DNA from: Coturnix japonica
Lineage: Eukaryota; Chordata; Aves; Galliformes; Phasianidae
DNA length: 64,000 bases
Direction of reading: 5' to 3'
Assembly (NCBI RefSeq): GCF_001577835.2
Contig: NC_029532.1
Location: forward strand, 7,148,606 to 7,212,605
The stretch's first letter is position 1. Each line of letters opens with the position of its first letter. The notes under the pieces are model-generated. The model searched no databases. It saw only the letters and a list, made by a program, of their open reading frames with translations, and had not been told where the DNA came from. Of this stretch, positions 47,101-58,000 are shown in pieces. The position numbers and the translations under genes were made by a program.

Positions 47101-48740
47101 ACCGGGCTGCGGCCCGACTGCGGGACGCCGAACGCGGGGCCGCAGCTCCGAACCCCGGGACGGGTCCTTGCCCAGCGGCCCCCGGCCCAGCCGCACACCC
47201 GCCCGAGGGCTCCGCGGGGCCGGGAACTGTTTCGGTTCTGTACCGCTGCGACACCAACGACACTTCGGCTTTTTTTGGTGTTAGCCGGCGTAAAAAGGGT
47301 TTTAGAAACCACTCGGCCCCGCAGACGGCCGGGGACGCTTCTAAAAGCCGGGCCACACCGTCCAGGACAATGCCCCGCACCGCGGTCCCGCACCGCAGCG
47401 GGAGGCGGGGAAGGATCCCCGGGCGGGGCCGCGGTCGCCCCCGACTCCGTTCTTCCCGCAGCCCCGCGCCGCCCCGAGCAGCGGCTTTGCGGTCCCGCAG
47501 CTTCGCGGCCGTTTCCCGCAGGCACCGGCCGGGGACGCCGCGCACCCCCCGGCCCGGCTCCTACCTGAAGTAGTCCATCTTGCAGAAGATCTCCTTGTTC
47601 TTGATGTAGCAGCTGTGCTGCTGCCGCAGCGAGGTGCGACACACGGAGCACTCGAGGCAGCGGACGTGCCAGATGAGGTTGTTCACCTGCGGCGGAGCGG
47701 ACAGAGGCTGAGACCCGGGGCCGCCCGCGGCCGCCCCGCCGCCCTCCGCCGCCCCGCGCTCACCTTCAGCAGGTACCGGTCGAGGATCTCCAGCCCGCAG
47801 CTGGAGCACACGTTCTTGCCGGCCGACGGCGTGGAGGAAGAGGAGGAGGACGGCGGGGAGCAGACGGACGGCGTGGAGGGGGTGCTGGGCGCCGAGCGGG
47901 CGTCCTCCTTCTCCAGGGCTGCGGGCAGCGGCTCCCCGTCGGGCTGCGACTGCGGGCACAGCCGCGCGGGTATCCGTCAGCCGCGGCCCCAACGCTCCCA
48001 ACGCGATCCCCGCCGCGTCCCGGCCCCGCACCCCGCACCCCGCACCGCTTACCATGGCGCGGCCGTGCGGGTCGAGGCAGCGGGCGGTCGCTTTGGGCAG
48101 CGGCTCCGGCGGCATCACCTTGCGGGAGAGAGCGGGAGAGGGCGGCTGCGGCTCCATGCGCCGGGAGAGCGCGGGGCACCCTATATAAACCGCCTCAAAA
48201 CAATAAATAAGAACTTTCTAGTGGCCATTTAAATCCTTTGCAACAAAAGCTGCGTCTCTTTAATGAAGCAATTTGAATGTGGATTGAATTCTCTCCCTGC
48301 CTGCACTTAACCCGGGCCTCTTGAAGTAATCGCTCGGTTCCCATGCGAGCCAAAGCGCTGAAAAAACCCCACAAACTACCTGCAATTAGAAATTGCCGTA
48401 AATGCCCGAGATAAGAGGTACCCAGAGTGTCAATTCCGGCTGTCAATCAGGGAATCCATCAGGCCACCCAAAGAATTGCAAATTTGATTTTTTTAATGGT
48501 AGTAATTAAAAATCGAAAATTCTTCCCCCTCTCCCTCCGCCGAGCGCGAAACGCCCCAGAAAGCGCCGGGATGCGAAATCCTCCCCTTCGGCGCGGGAGG
48601 CGGCGAGCGGCCCCCGGCCCCGGCCCGGCCCGCACCGCCCCGCGCCCGGCCCCGACGGCGCTCACCTTGCCCGCCTCGGTGCCGGCCGGGGCGCGGCGGC
48701 CGGGGCCCCAGGGCTGCCCGCCCTCATGGCTCCGGAGCAT
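38170..48740 (-). CDS. LHX6: LIM homeobox protein 6
   Basis: LIM-homeodomain transcription factor needed for medial-ganglionic-eminence interneurons and craniofacial mesenchyme in mammals. Ten coding exons join in phase: 48666-48740, 48053-48118, 47764-47949, 47565-47686, 42988-43208, 40809-40909, 40637-40732, 39674-39848, 39334-39437 and 38170-38190. They give 388 residues. LIM1 spans about C95-D148 and LIM2 about C156-H209, with all zinc ligands present. The homeodomain runs from about K245 to K304 with WFQN at 291-294. The C-terminus GEKVILFQY matches mammalian LHX6, and the last exon encodes only VILFQY and the stop. The first exon ([12 protein letters not shown]) is assigned by phase and position and is the least certain. 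An alternative start at 48157 reads [13 protein letters not shown] straight into exon 2. Exons 3-10 are unambiguous. Confidence 0.95.
39895..39968. repeat. Short 21-bp tandem repeat in LHX6 intron 7
   Basis: About three copies of a CAGGGACACATCACCTCCC-like unit lie close to the acceptor side of the same intron. Copies differ at a few positions. Confidence 0.75.
40437..40615. repeat. 15-bp minisatellite in LHX6 intron 7
   Basis: The plus strand shows five perfect GCATCCCACAGCGCT units at about 40,535-40,612, flanked by degenerate CATCCCACA units back to 40,437. On the LHX6 strand it begins about 22 bases after the exon-7 donor and carries one GGG run per unit. Regular 15-bp spacing creates open artefactual frames on both strands. 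Confidence 0.93.
40910..42987 (-). other. LHX6: LHX6 intron 5
   Basis: It separates the LIM2 exon from the exon encoding the linker and homeodomain start. GC-rich unique sequence, no other gene or clear repeat seen. Confidence 0.8.
43209..47564 (-). other. LHX6: LHX6 intron 4 (4.4 kb)
   Basis: It splits the two LIM domains. Its 5' half (46.1-47.5 kb) is part of the CpG island. Contents: a degenerate CACACCACAA-type repeat at 44,110-44,235, AT-rich blocks at 44,570-44,670 and 45,700-45,770 with a TGTAATTATTTGACA word, an AT-rich patch at 46,590-46,630 and an (AAT/AAC)n repeat at 46,782-46,832. No gene seen. Confidence 0.7.
46782..46832. repeat. (AAT/AAC)n simple repeat
   Basis: About 50 bp of imperfect trinucleotide repeat inside otherwise GC-rich DNA. 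It encodes a spurious poly-Leu frame on the minus strand. Confidence 0.9.
48158..48665 (-). promoter_or_regulatory. LHX6: LHX6 intron 1 / possible second promoter
   Basis: An AT-rich block between the two candidate first coding segments contains homeodomain-like AATTGC and AATTA words and CTGTCAATCA, which resembles a PBX/MEIS-type site. A start codon at 48155-48157 lies in the sequence that would be unspliced from this side. Mammalian Lhx6 is known to have N-terminal variants, so an internal promoter is plausible, but it is inferred here. Confidence 0.4.
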
Positions 48741-49169
48741 GGGGCGGGCGCGCCCCGCTCCGCCCGCCGCCGCCGCTGCCGCCGCGCTCCGTGCCCGCGG
48801 GCGGCGCGTCCCGGGGCCGCGGCAGGAAGGGCGGGGAGCCGCGCCGGCCCCGCTCCCCCGCCGGGGGCGGCCGCGGGCCGGGCAGGAAGCGGCCCCCCCC
48901 CGCCGCGCCCCGGGGGCAGCCCGCCCCGCCGGGCCCCGCTACCTGCGGCAGCAGCGGCACCGCCCGCGGGCGCGGCGGAGGGGCGGGGGCCCGGTGCCCC
49001 CTCCCGGCCCCGCCGCCGCCGCCGCCGCCCGCCCCGACGGAGCGCACGGACGGGGCCCGAGCTCGGGCGAGCGCCGCCGGGCGCGGCCCCGGGAGCACCG
49101 CGCGGATCCCGGAGCCCGGCGGGGCCCGGGGATCGCACCCACCGCCGCGGTGTCGCGCCGCCCGGCGCT

Positions 49170-49375
49170 GCCCGGGCTTCATTAGTAACCTGATAATTCC
49201 CCGGCAAAGCCCCAGCAGCGGTTCCACCATGAAGTAATTGTAGGACGGTAACGTGAGCTGATGGCGGCCGGGGATGGATCCTCGCGGTTATTGATTCTGA
49301 CAGCTAAATTGTTAACCGAGGGGGAAATCAGATGAAAGCCATTTTAGAATAAATACGAGACGTTAGGTTGGAGCA
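49170..49375. promoter_or_regulatory. Candidate conserved upstream element of LHX6
   Basis: A moderately AT-rich 200-bp island inside CpG-dense DNA just 5' of LHX6 exon 1. It holds TAATTCC, GTAATTG and TTATTGATTCTGACAGCT, the last combining PBX-like TGATT and MEIS/TGIF-like TGACAG. The contrast in composition suggests selection. It could also be 5' UTR. Confidence 0.35.
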
Positions 49376-49780
49376 CTGAGGTTCTAAGAAAGCCCGAGCA
49401 GAGCCCCGGAAAGCCGAGTCGAGGCCCGGCAACGTCCGCGGCAACGCGGCACAACCCCCCACCCCACAGCGCGGCTCACACCGCTCCCGCAGCTCCACCG
49501 GGGACACCGGCGGCCCCCCGCGCTCCGGTGTGCGATGGGCGCAGTGCGGCCCGGTGCGCAGCCCGGCTCGTGCCGCCCGTCGGAGCGGCGGAGGCTGCAG
49601 CCCGGGTTATGCTGCAGCCCGGGTTCCTCTGTCCGCATCGGGGCCGTGTCCGAGCGCTGCTCGGGGGAAGCACGCGGCCCGACTGCCCCGACACGCGCCC
49701 CCTCCCACCAACGCGGGGCACGGACGGAGCCGTGAGCGACCGAACCGCGTGGAAACGTTCCCTCAGGTGAAGGAACGGCT

Positions 49781-51635
49781 TCGTGTCAGCCCTGAGCGGT
49801 GGGGCAGGAAAACTGAAATACCGAGGAACGACCTGCACGACAGGCACGTGAGCGTGTCCCTCGGTTCCTCACTTTGCTGGGAGTAGAGCGAGAGCAAAAA
49901 ACCAGGACGGGACGGGACGGGGCTGCAGCAGGTCCGGCCCCAGCAGCCGTGAGCCCCGCTCTGCCCTGCGATGCCTCTGGGTGCTTCTCCAAGCGGCGTT
50001 AAAACGGCTGATAGAGCCCAAGCGTCCATGTACAAAGTGTCACGGTGCATTTACCTGCTCCCACACGCAGAGCCCGGCTCGGCTCCGCTGCTGTGGCATT
50101 CCCAGGCAGTGCATGCAGTGGGCGCACTGCCCGAGCCGGCAGCAGACGCGGCCCTGCAGTTGTGCTCCCCCAGGTCTGCTGCAGCCCAAAGCACACAACG
50201 CACTTCTGTTACCGATGGGGCAGTGCAAAAAAAAGCCATGAGTGCAGCTATTGTACGCGGAATGGTATCAGTGGGCTCCGGCTGGTGCCAAGCATTTACC
50301 ACCCTCACTTCCTGCGTACCACCCTCACTTCCCTGGAGGAAAAACATGCATTTTAAACGTTTATTTAGAGCCGTAAGAATTCCAACGAGTTTAATTTAAA
50401 TACAAATAAATATCAAAATATGGTTCTGAAGGGAACAACACCACACACCTCACCCCAATTCGGGCATTTTCTAAATTCCTATTAAAAACAGAACTGGTTT
50501 GAAATAATGCAGATGCGCATCCTAAGGACTACAAGTGGGAACACGTGTAAGAACAAAACAGGCTGCTCACAGAGGAACGCAAATGGGCGTTACAGACATT
50601 CACAGAGGAACAGACTCCAAACCATACTTTCTTTTTACTCAGGTACCCAAAGATAATTAGAAAGCAAGTAACTAACGGTACAAGATCTACTTCCCAGCAA
50701 TTCAGGCTTTCAATCTATCCACCATACACATGCACAGCTTCATTCTGGGGGCTAAGTTTGGGAGCAGGACGCATGCTGTGCACTCGAAGGCAGGTGTGCT
50801 GCTTTGGGAATACAAACCCGACTTCACTATACAAGGGAGCAGCACCTGTGCTCAGGAGTGGTGGGCTGTTCAAAAGTCACTTTCTGGCTGTTGTTTACCA
50901 GTTTGCAGAAGCACCTCAAGAGTGACGGGTTGGCTAAAGGCTCACACTGAAAGGATGTGAAAAGCAGAGTCAATCAGCACATACTGCACCTGAGTGCACA
51001 CATTCCCAACGTCCCACGTGCACAAAGGAGGAAACACTGGCAGGGTGGCCCTTCCTCAGATCTTTTAATTTTGCACAGAAAATTTAGGGAGAAGAACGAG
51101 CTGCAGATCAGTGATTCCAGCAAAATGCCTTCCATGAGATCCCCCAAGGCAGATGCCTTGTATGGGTGAGCCTCAGCAGGCAGCAGAGCCAGCGCTGCCA
51201 TAATTACTTGTGCCACACTTGTTGACACAATTACTTGTGTCACACTGAGAAACCTCCACCAGCCAGTCAAAAAGATAAAGGTCGGACTGGTTGGTGGGCA
51301 GACGCTGAGGTCACGTGTTTGACAGATGGCTCTGAGGCTGCAGCGTTATTCTCACGCTGTCACATCTGGTTTATGAACAGCTACCACTAACAGGGGGTCC
51401 TGAACACAAACATTAGAGATGCCCCTGCTGCACTCTGAAGCTCATGGCACAGAACAGAGCCCACTGCTGTGCAACTACCCCAACTCCAATGCAGAGGCAC
51501 ATGCCACCAGCCCAATGGACACCGAGAACACCTGTGCTGTGCCATGACTTACAAAGCCAGCAAATAAACATGCAAAATAAATTTGGCTTGGTGCACACAA
51601 AATATTGCATGCACGGTTACTAAGTGTTGCAAAGT
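49781..51635. other. Intergenic region between LHX6 and RBM18
   Basis: LHX6 and RBM18 are in tandem on the minus strand, so this holds the RBM18 3' end and the LHX6 upstream region. A distal minus-strand AATAAA lies at 50360-50365. No gene-like reading frame or named repeat is seen, apart from a short duplicated word ACCACCCTCACTTCC near 50,300-50,335. Confidence 0.5.
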
Positions 51636-51650
51636 CTATTTAAAATGAGT

Positions 51651-51656
51651 TTTATT
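51651..51656 (-). terminator. RBM18: Proximal RBM18 poly(A) signal
   Basis: The minus strand AATAAA lies about 430 bases after the RBM18 stop. A more distal signal at 50360-50365 could give a longer UTR. Confidence 0.55.
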
Positions 51657-52085
51657 GAGATGAAAAAGTTTTCTGTGGTAACTACAGAATGTTAAACAAA
51701 AGCAGGTGTTTCCCCCTCCATTAAAAACACAGATTGGAATACCTTTTGTTCAAAAAGACTTTTAAAAGTAATCAGAGCATTTTTGGATGTGCTTCACTGG
51801 TTGCTCTCTCTAATCTTGCTAATGAATGCAAGCAATCCAGAGGTTGTCTGCATGTTCATCAGAGGCTTTGAATGGAACCTACTTTTTGTAACAGCACTCG
51901 GCTGTGAAGCTACGCAGGCAACAAAGAGCACCCAGCAGGTCACCCAAAGTGTCACAAACACTGCCATGTACAGCGGCGTTGTGCTCAGGTGGAGCATCAT
52001 TCTCACCCTACAAAGTACAAAAGCATTGGAGGATTCCAGGCATACAAAGCAGTGTTTCTTGCTACCACCATCCATTCAATAAGCA

Positions 52086-55000
52086 TCATCTTCTAGATTT
52101 CCAGGCTGCTCTGGAATAAGGAGTAGTCCTTTTCTTTTCTGGTGGTTTGAAGTAAGAATAGACAGGAGCTGCAGGATATTCTGCGTCTGGATTTTCTGCC
52201 ATCATTTTCAGCTTGGCTTCAATGGCCTTTATTTTTGCACTGACACTGAGAAGAGGAAAAACAGAAGAGAAATTGAGCTTAATCTTAGCACAGAATCACA
52301 CTGACAGCAATCCAGAGATTCTGCTGACACTGGAATTCTCATTTACCCCAGGAGCAGCTGGGCAGCCCCCATCGCTGCCTCCACCAGCAGCGTGAAACCA
52401 GGAAGCAGGAATCTACTGCTTAAGGCCCACACCATTTCATTCAAAACCTCAGTACAAATTTGCTTAGGAAAGGTCCTCCATGATACAACACAGCACTGCA
52501 AAATAACCGTCCTTGCACCTACTCAGCACTTTCTTGAGAATTCTAAGCTAGACAAGCACACAACAAGGCTCCTACATCATCTAAAATGATGTCATTTAGA
52601 ACAGTCTGAGCATGTGCAGCAGCTCAGGCAAAGCTGCTGGAAACAGCAGAGAAATGAAAGCCAGACTTCCTTGCAGCTACAAGACCACTTGGGATGGGAA
52701 AACCCCAGTTTCTAATTGAGTCAGGAAGAAACATTATTTCAACATTACCAAAGTTTATCCCAAAGGGAGACACTCTCCAAGGTTACACCCCGAATTCCTG
52801 GGAGTTTTGTTATCCACTGTTCTTGCTGGGTATGGACTGAGGAACGTTCCCTTCTCCGCTGCAGTTTCCTGCAGCATCCATCCCCACTAAAACTACTCTA
52901 TCATACCAGTGACGCAGCTAATAATCTGCATGACTGGAGTCTCTCTGTTCGGTATTTCCTAGCATGGTACTTTTTTTTAATTTAATGGAAATATTTTGTT
53001 TTAATCTCTTACCGTTATGAAGGAAATTCTTGCTCATAAGTATCACTTAATGAAATTAGCACAGCACAACACCTCTCACTGAGATTCATATGAAGAAGTA
53101 CAAAGCACATTCTGGCTAAACAAGCTCAAGCGTTGCACGCTCCAACTCCTCTCCTTATCTCTTCTCCTTCACATTTCCTAGCAGTTTAGTATGTTAGAAA
53201 ATGAACATCAAGTCATAAGGAGCTCATTTCACGTGGGGCACTTCAGAGCCTGCTGCCCATCTGCAGGTCAGACTTTTAGTACAAAGATAACAGTTCTTGA
53301 TCCTACTGAAATCTAAAGTGTCTGTTCCCCACCACTCCCGCAGTTTGGTCACCTCTCACCCGCTCCATCTCCTACCTCAGGTTGGACTGGGGTGGCTCCG
53401 TGCTGGACGATGGCTCCAGACTGATTGGAAGAATCTTCTCATTCTTATTATGATCATATCTCTGCAAATGGAAAACCAGTATTCAAGGTAAAACTGGAGT
53501 CTTGAACAAGAACATCTGCTGACAGATACACTTTAAATTTGGATTAACATAACCTCATATTTGGCGAATATTTCACTAGGAAGGATTTGATTTTGATGGC
53601 CAAACACCACAACAAATTTTAACCACATCGGTTGAGTACCACCATGATAACGTGGACTCTGATACTGCACACTTATGTGCACCATACTGCAGATCCTTCC
53701 ATCTTATCCTGTTTTATTACTTTCTATTCCTATCTAAGACAAAGCAAAGATGCTAAATTTCACAGTACTGCATCACTACACTGTTTATACAGACATTGTT
53801 CAGAGTGAGAAGATAACCAAAGCACACAGCTATTCAGAATTATGCAGTAACGGAAGAGAAACACACTCAGGATAAGTTGTGAACCATCTCCTTTCTGTGA
53901 AAAGCAGCTTGTTAGTCTGCCTCCTCAGTGGGCAATGGGACTCCTGAACTATTCACAGCATTCTGCTTCCTTGTTTCGCTTGGCACAAACTCAGATTTGT
54001 TTTTCAGCAGGGTTGCTCAAATTGACAGTGTCTAGTAAGCCTTGGCTGCTCATCTTAGAGCTACTTAACATGGTGCTGTCATTGCCTAAAATAAACAGTT
54101 GCTGCAATAAGCTAAGGTTTTGTGTCGTTAAATCTTTCCATTCACAGATTATAAAATGCCATGTGAACTGAACTGATTATTTATGTATGTTCTTCCCCAT
54201 CCCCTGGCTGGCTGCGCACTGAGCTACCCTGCTGAACTCCCAGCTGAGCAGACACTCTCCCCTAGCTGAAGCTCCTTTTATGGATTGCTTGTCAGGCATC
54301 CGGAAGCACATGGTGCTCCAGTAGCTGCGGAGCCTGAGAAAATGGAGACTGGATTTGCACAAGTTCTGATGTGCTGACAAAGCCCTGGAGCCTTCAAAGC
54401 CAATAATTAAAACAACATGGTCTCCTTTAACAAAGATACCTGCTTTCCCTTTCTCTTTCCTGCCCCTTTTGCCCCAATCTTCTTCATGATTCCAAAACAA
54501 ATGCACTGGTATACTCAATTAAAAAGAGAGGAGCAAACTGACTACAGGATAATCAATGTGGGTTAAACTCACATTACTCAAAGGTAAATAACAATAAGCA
54601 CCCTCCTCTGTCTCCCCCCAAAACTCTCTCTCTACAGAGACAGTTATTCAAACTAAGTTGCTTTATATCAGTTGCTGGTGTAAATAACTGCCTGAGAAAC
54701 AGGACAAGAATTCAGAGGTGTTAAAACAAGGATGTTGCAGAAGGTACTCAAGTCAATGTTAAAAACTTGATGTTTTATTCAGTAGAGCAAGCAATAAAAT
54801 GATATTTAGTTTAGAAGTGAAACACCTCGCTTTACAAGTCAGGAATAATTACAGCTGCTGCCGAATAAGTGCTTTCAGAAGTGGAACAAAGTTACAGAGC
54901 ACTTAGTAATTGGGAATTTCCATGAATCTCCAATCCAAAAAGGGTGCAAAACCACAAAGAGAAGGACACAATCTTTCAGCCAATCATTCACTAAGTTTGG

Positions 55001-58000
55001 GAAAAGCTGAAAAACAGAAATTTAGAGTCCACAGAGCTCTGATTAGATGTGCCTTTACAAAGAACATCAGGTTAAACAGCCTGTCCTCATTCACAGCTAA
55101 TTCAGCTAATTCAGGAGGATATGAGAAGTGGTATATTGTCTATGCTGTTTCCATGGGAGTTATTTCCTAGAACGGACTGATATTATCTTGCCAGGCTAAG
55201 ACAGCCTTCATAAGAATTGTTCCTTAATATTAAGATGTTTTGACTTCGCAAGCTAATTTTTATCTACACCAACAGGCTTACCTTGACTTGTGCGTGCGCC
55301 CACCGCACCACCAACTTCTTGGAAAGGGCCAGCTTCCCATTGAGACACTGGATCGCCTTTTCTGCTTCCTGCACAGGATGCACAGGAAGACAGTTCAATA
55401 AACAAACCAAGTCTTCAGTCATAACCGTCTCAGATGTAAAGACCCTTTTCTCTTTGTAAATCAGTCCTCTGGAAGTAAAGCTAACTGTCTGCAAAGAACG
55501 TTTATCCCATTGTATCCCAACCCAGGAATACTTGGAAGACTCCCACACCCATCTGAGCGATCAGACTTTTATAAACCATCAGAGCAGATTCTTTCAGTTG
55601 CTGCAGGGAGGAAATGGGGAAGATGATCAGAAGTTCATAAAAAAAATCAAATGCAGAAGCTATTGGAACTGCATGCTGAGGGAGCTCTGTGCCATACCAG
55701 TTTCTCTAGAAACACTACAATAGCTACATGTCCCATTAATACCCTACACTTATGGCAGATCTTGCTGATGTCGGCTAGGGATGTTATACTCTTGGTCCTA
55801 TTCAGACTAAGCAGTGAAACCTCAATTCTGGGGACACTCCCACAAAACTCAATCTACAGCAGTTAAAAATGCATGTTCCAATGCTGCTCCACCTGGTTAT
55901 GAATAATCATTCCAGTAGAGCTTTTAGACCTCGAGCGCTGTGTCACAGCTCTTCTGACACCCTCATGGTCTCTGCAGTCCAGGCATTTCATTTATCCCTC
56001 CCTGTTTCAGATTCATATTGACATAAAAGAGATGGGGAAAGAAGCCACTCCCTTAAAACAAAAAAAGCAACATACCTGTTTGGTTTCAAAGTTCACAAAA
56101 CAGTAACCCCTCGGCTGCCCCTCCAAGGCTCCAGACTTGTGAAAGAGAAAATCAAATTGCTTTACTTTGCCAAACTTCTGAAGGAGTTTGAGAAGGTGGT
56201 ACCTGAGGGGAAAAAAGACGTATGGTACCTTTCAGTAGTTTGAAAGTACAGAGACACGTGCATTTCAAGCTCAGAAACACAAATGGTTCAGCTCAGTCAC
56301 GCATGAATTCCCAGATACATGCAGAGGTGGGCACCCATTACACAACCATAGCTCTGAGCTGCCCGGCCTCATCAGTGACAGCCCTAAGCCCCAAAGCACA
56401 AAGCCTTCCTCCCAGCAGTGCCAGCTGAAGAGTGTGCAGGAGATCTATTAATAGCAGTTTTTTGGACAATTATGTAATGGCTCCCCAGGGGCTGGAGGAC
56501 TTTGCCTCTTGTCTTTCTAGAAATCACACCTACTTCCAAGCACAAACACTGGCCCTCTCCAGCCCTGACATGACTGTCTGAAGTTCCATCTCCTCTGCTC
56601 GAGCAGCTCCAGCCCACAGCACCTGCAGTTCTTGCTGCCTTCCCTGTCCCTGTACAAGCACTGCTGCTCCCATGCCTTCCCTGTGCCAAGCTGTGTCATG
56701 ATGCTGATAAGGACATGGCTGAAAATATAGCCCCATTCCATCTGTCTGAGGAGCTGAGAAGCAGGAAGGCAGAATAAGCAGAACTGCATCCAGGAGCTGA
56801 GAGCAGACCAGGTGGAAACAGCACCAGACAGACCTCAGCATGGATCAGGCAAAATTAAGGGTCCCTGGCTCAGCCAGCTTTCTAGGGACATGCAGACAGA
56901 AGTCAGACATCCTGTCATTCAGCAGGGAGTGTGTTTTTTAAATTTAAAAAAAATGGGAAAAGCTCAACTAAAGTTGTACACTTAGCACTTGGTGCACTAA
57001 GCAATGTAAAACAAGGAGCACATTCGTTGTACAGACACATCTAACCTTGAAAGTTCCTTGCAGCTTTTTTGGTTCCCTCAATCCAATTGTTTAATACTAC
57101 CAACTGACCTAGCAGGCAAATTACACCTGTCACTATTTCACCAGCTGACCCAACCCAGAGATTAAGAATTGTCTAAGTGTTTAATAAGGAGATCTTAGGA
57201 CTCAACTTCACCTGATTAGCAGTACAGTGTTAGTTAGTGAGCCAGGCAGCTTAAGCCCAATTCCCATCTTCCCAGATGAGAGAATGCTCAGAGCCCTGGA
57301 AGCTTGTCAGGGTAACTCCCACTGCACATGAACCAGCAGGCACTGGCCAGAACAGGGCACATCCCAGTGCAAGCAATCAGCAGTGTCCCAAGACACCGAA
57401 CACATCAGGTAACTTCAGGGACAGTCCAAGCAGACAATACTTTTCCTAATAAAGCCCGATAGGATGTTCGAAACAAGAGCTCGCCCTTTGTTAAGCTTCA
57501 GGAGGCAGGCAAGAAAGTTCCAGGAACGTGAGTCATCTTGCAGGACAGTCACAGTGAACGTTCAGGATGTGCACTTTTAGAGAGGTGAAGGTACAGCAGG
57601 CGTTCAGCCCAGTGATGCGGGAGGGCCAGGTTCCCTTCTCCTGCAATTACAGAGTCACGGGAAGGGCAGCGATGATCCTCACCACATTTTGTTACACAAC
57701 AACAGCAAAACCCCCTGCAACTACTCTGCCAAAGGAACAATTCGTGTTGTTGGCTCCAACTCCCAACTGCAACCAACAAATAATGCATTTCTGCTTCCTT
57801 GTCAGCAAGTCAGAGTCATTCCTTTAAAAAGCATTTTACTAGAAGAGTTTGGAAGCAACCTATGGAGCCAATTTCATTCAGAATCTTTAGATCTAGACGA
57901 TACAAACATGACTTCCAGACCACAGATGCAATTCTTAGCAATGCAAGCTATCTCCTCTGCGAGGAATAGGTCTGAATGAAGCTGTGTGTAACCAGAAGTT

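Larger units (their letters stand above)
46080..49780. promoter_or_regulatory. LHX6: CpG island covering the 5' half of LHX6
   Basis: Very high GC and frequent CpG from within intron 4 through exons 1-4 and about 1 kb of upstream DNA, typical of developmental regulator promoters. Two AT-rich windows interrupt it, at 48,180-48,530 (between exons 1 and 2) and 49,170-49,375 (upstream). Boundaries were judged by eye. Confidence 0.7.

Noticed and set aside
48181-48190. TATA-like word as the LHX6 promoter
   Set aside because: A minus-strand start 25-30 bp downstream would fall on or after the ATG at 48157, and the best-oriented TATAAA reads on the plus strand, where no gene is seen.
48427-49237. 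Long Pro/Ala/Arg/Gly-rich frames on both strands near LHX6 exon 1
   Set aside because: Typical of GC-rich CpG-island DNA, where stop codons are rare. Only the short frame ending at the donor at 48666 fits LHX6.
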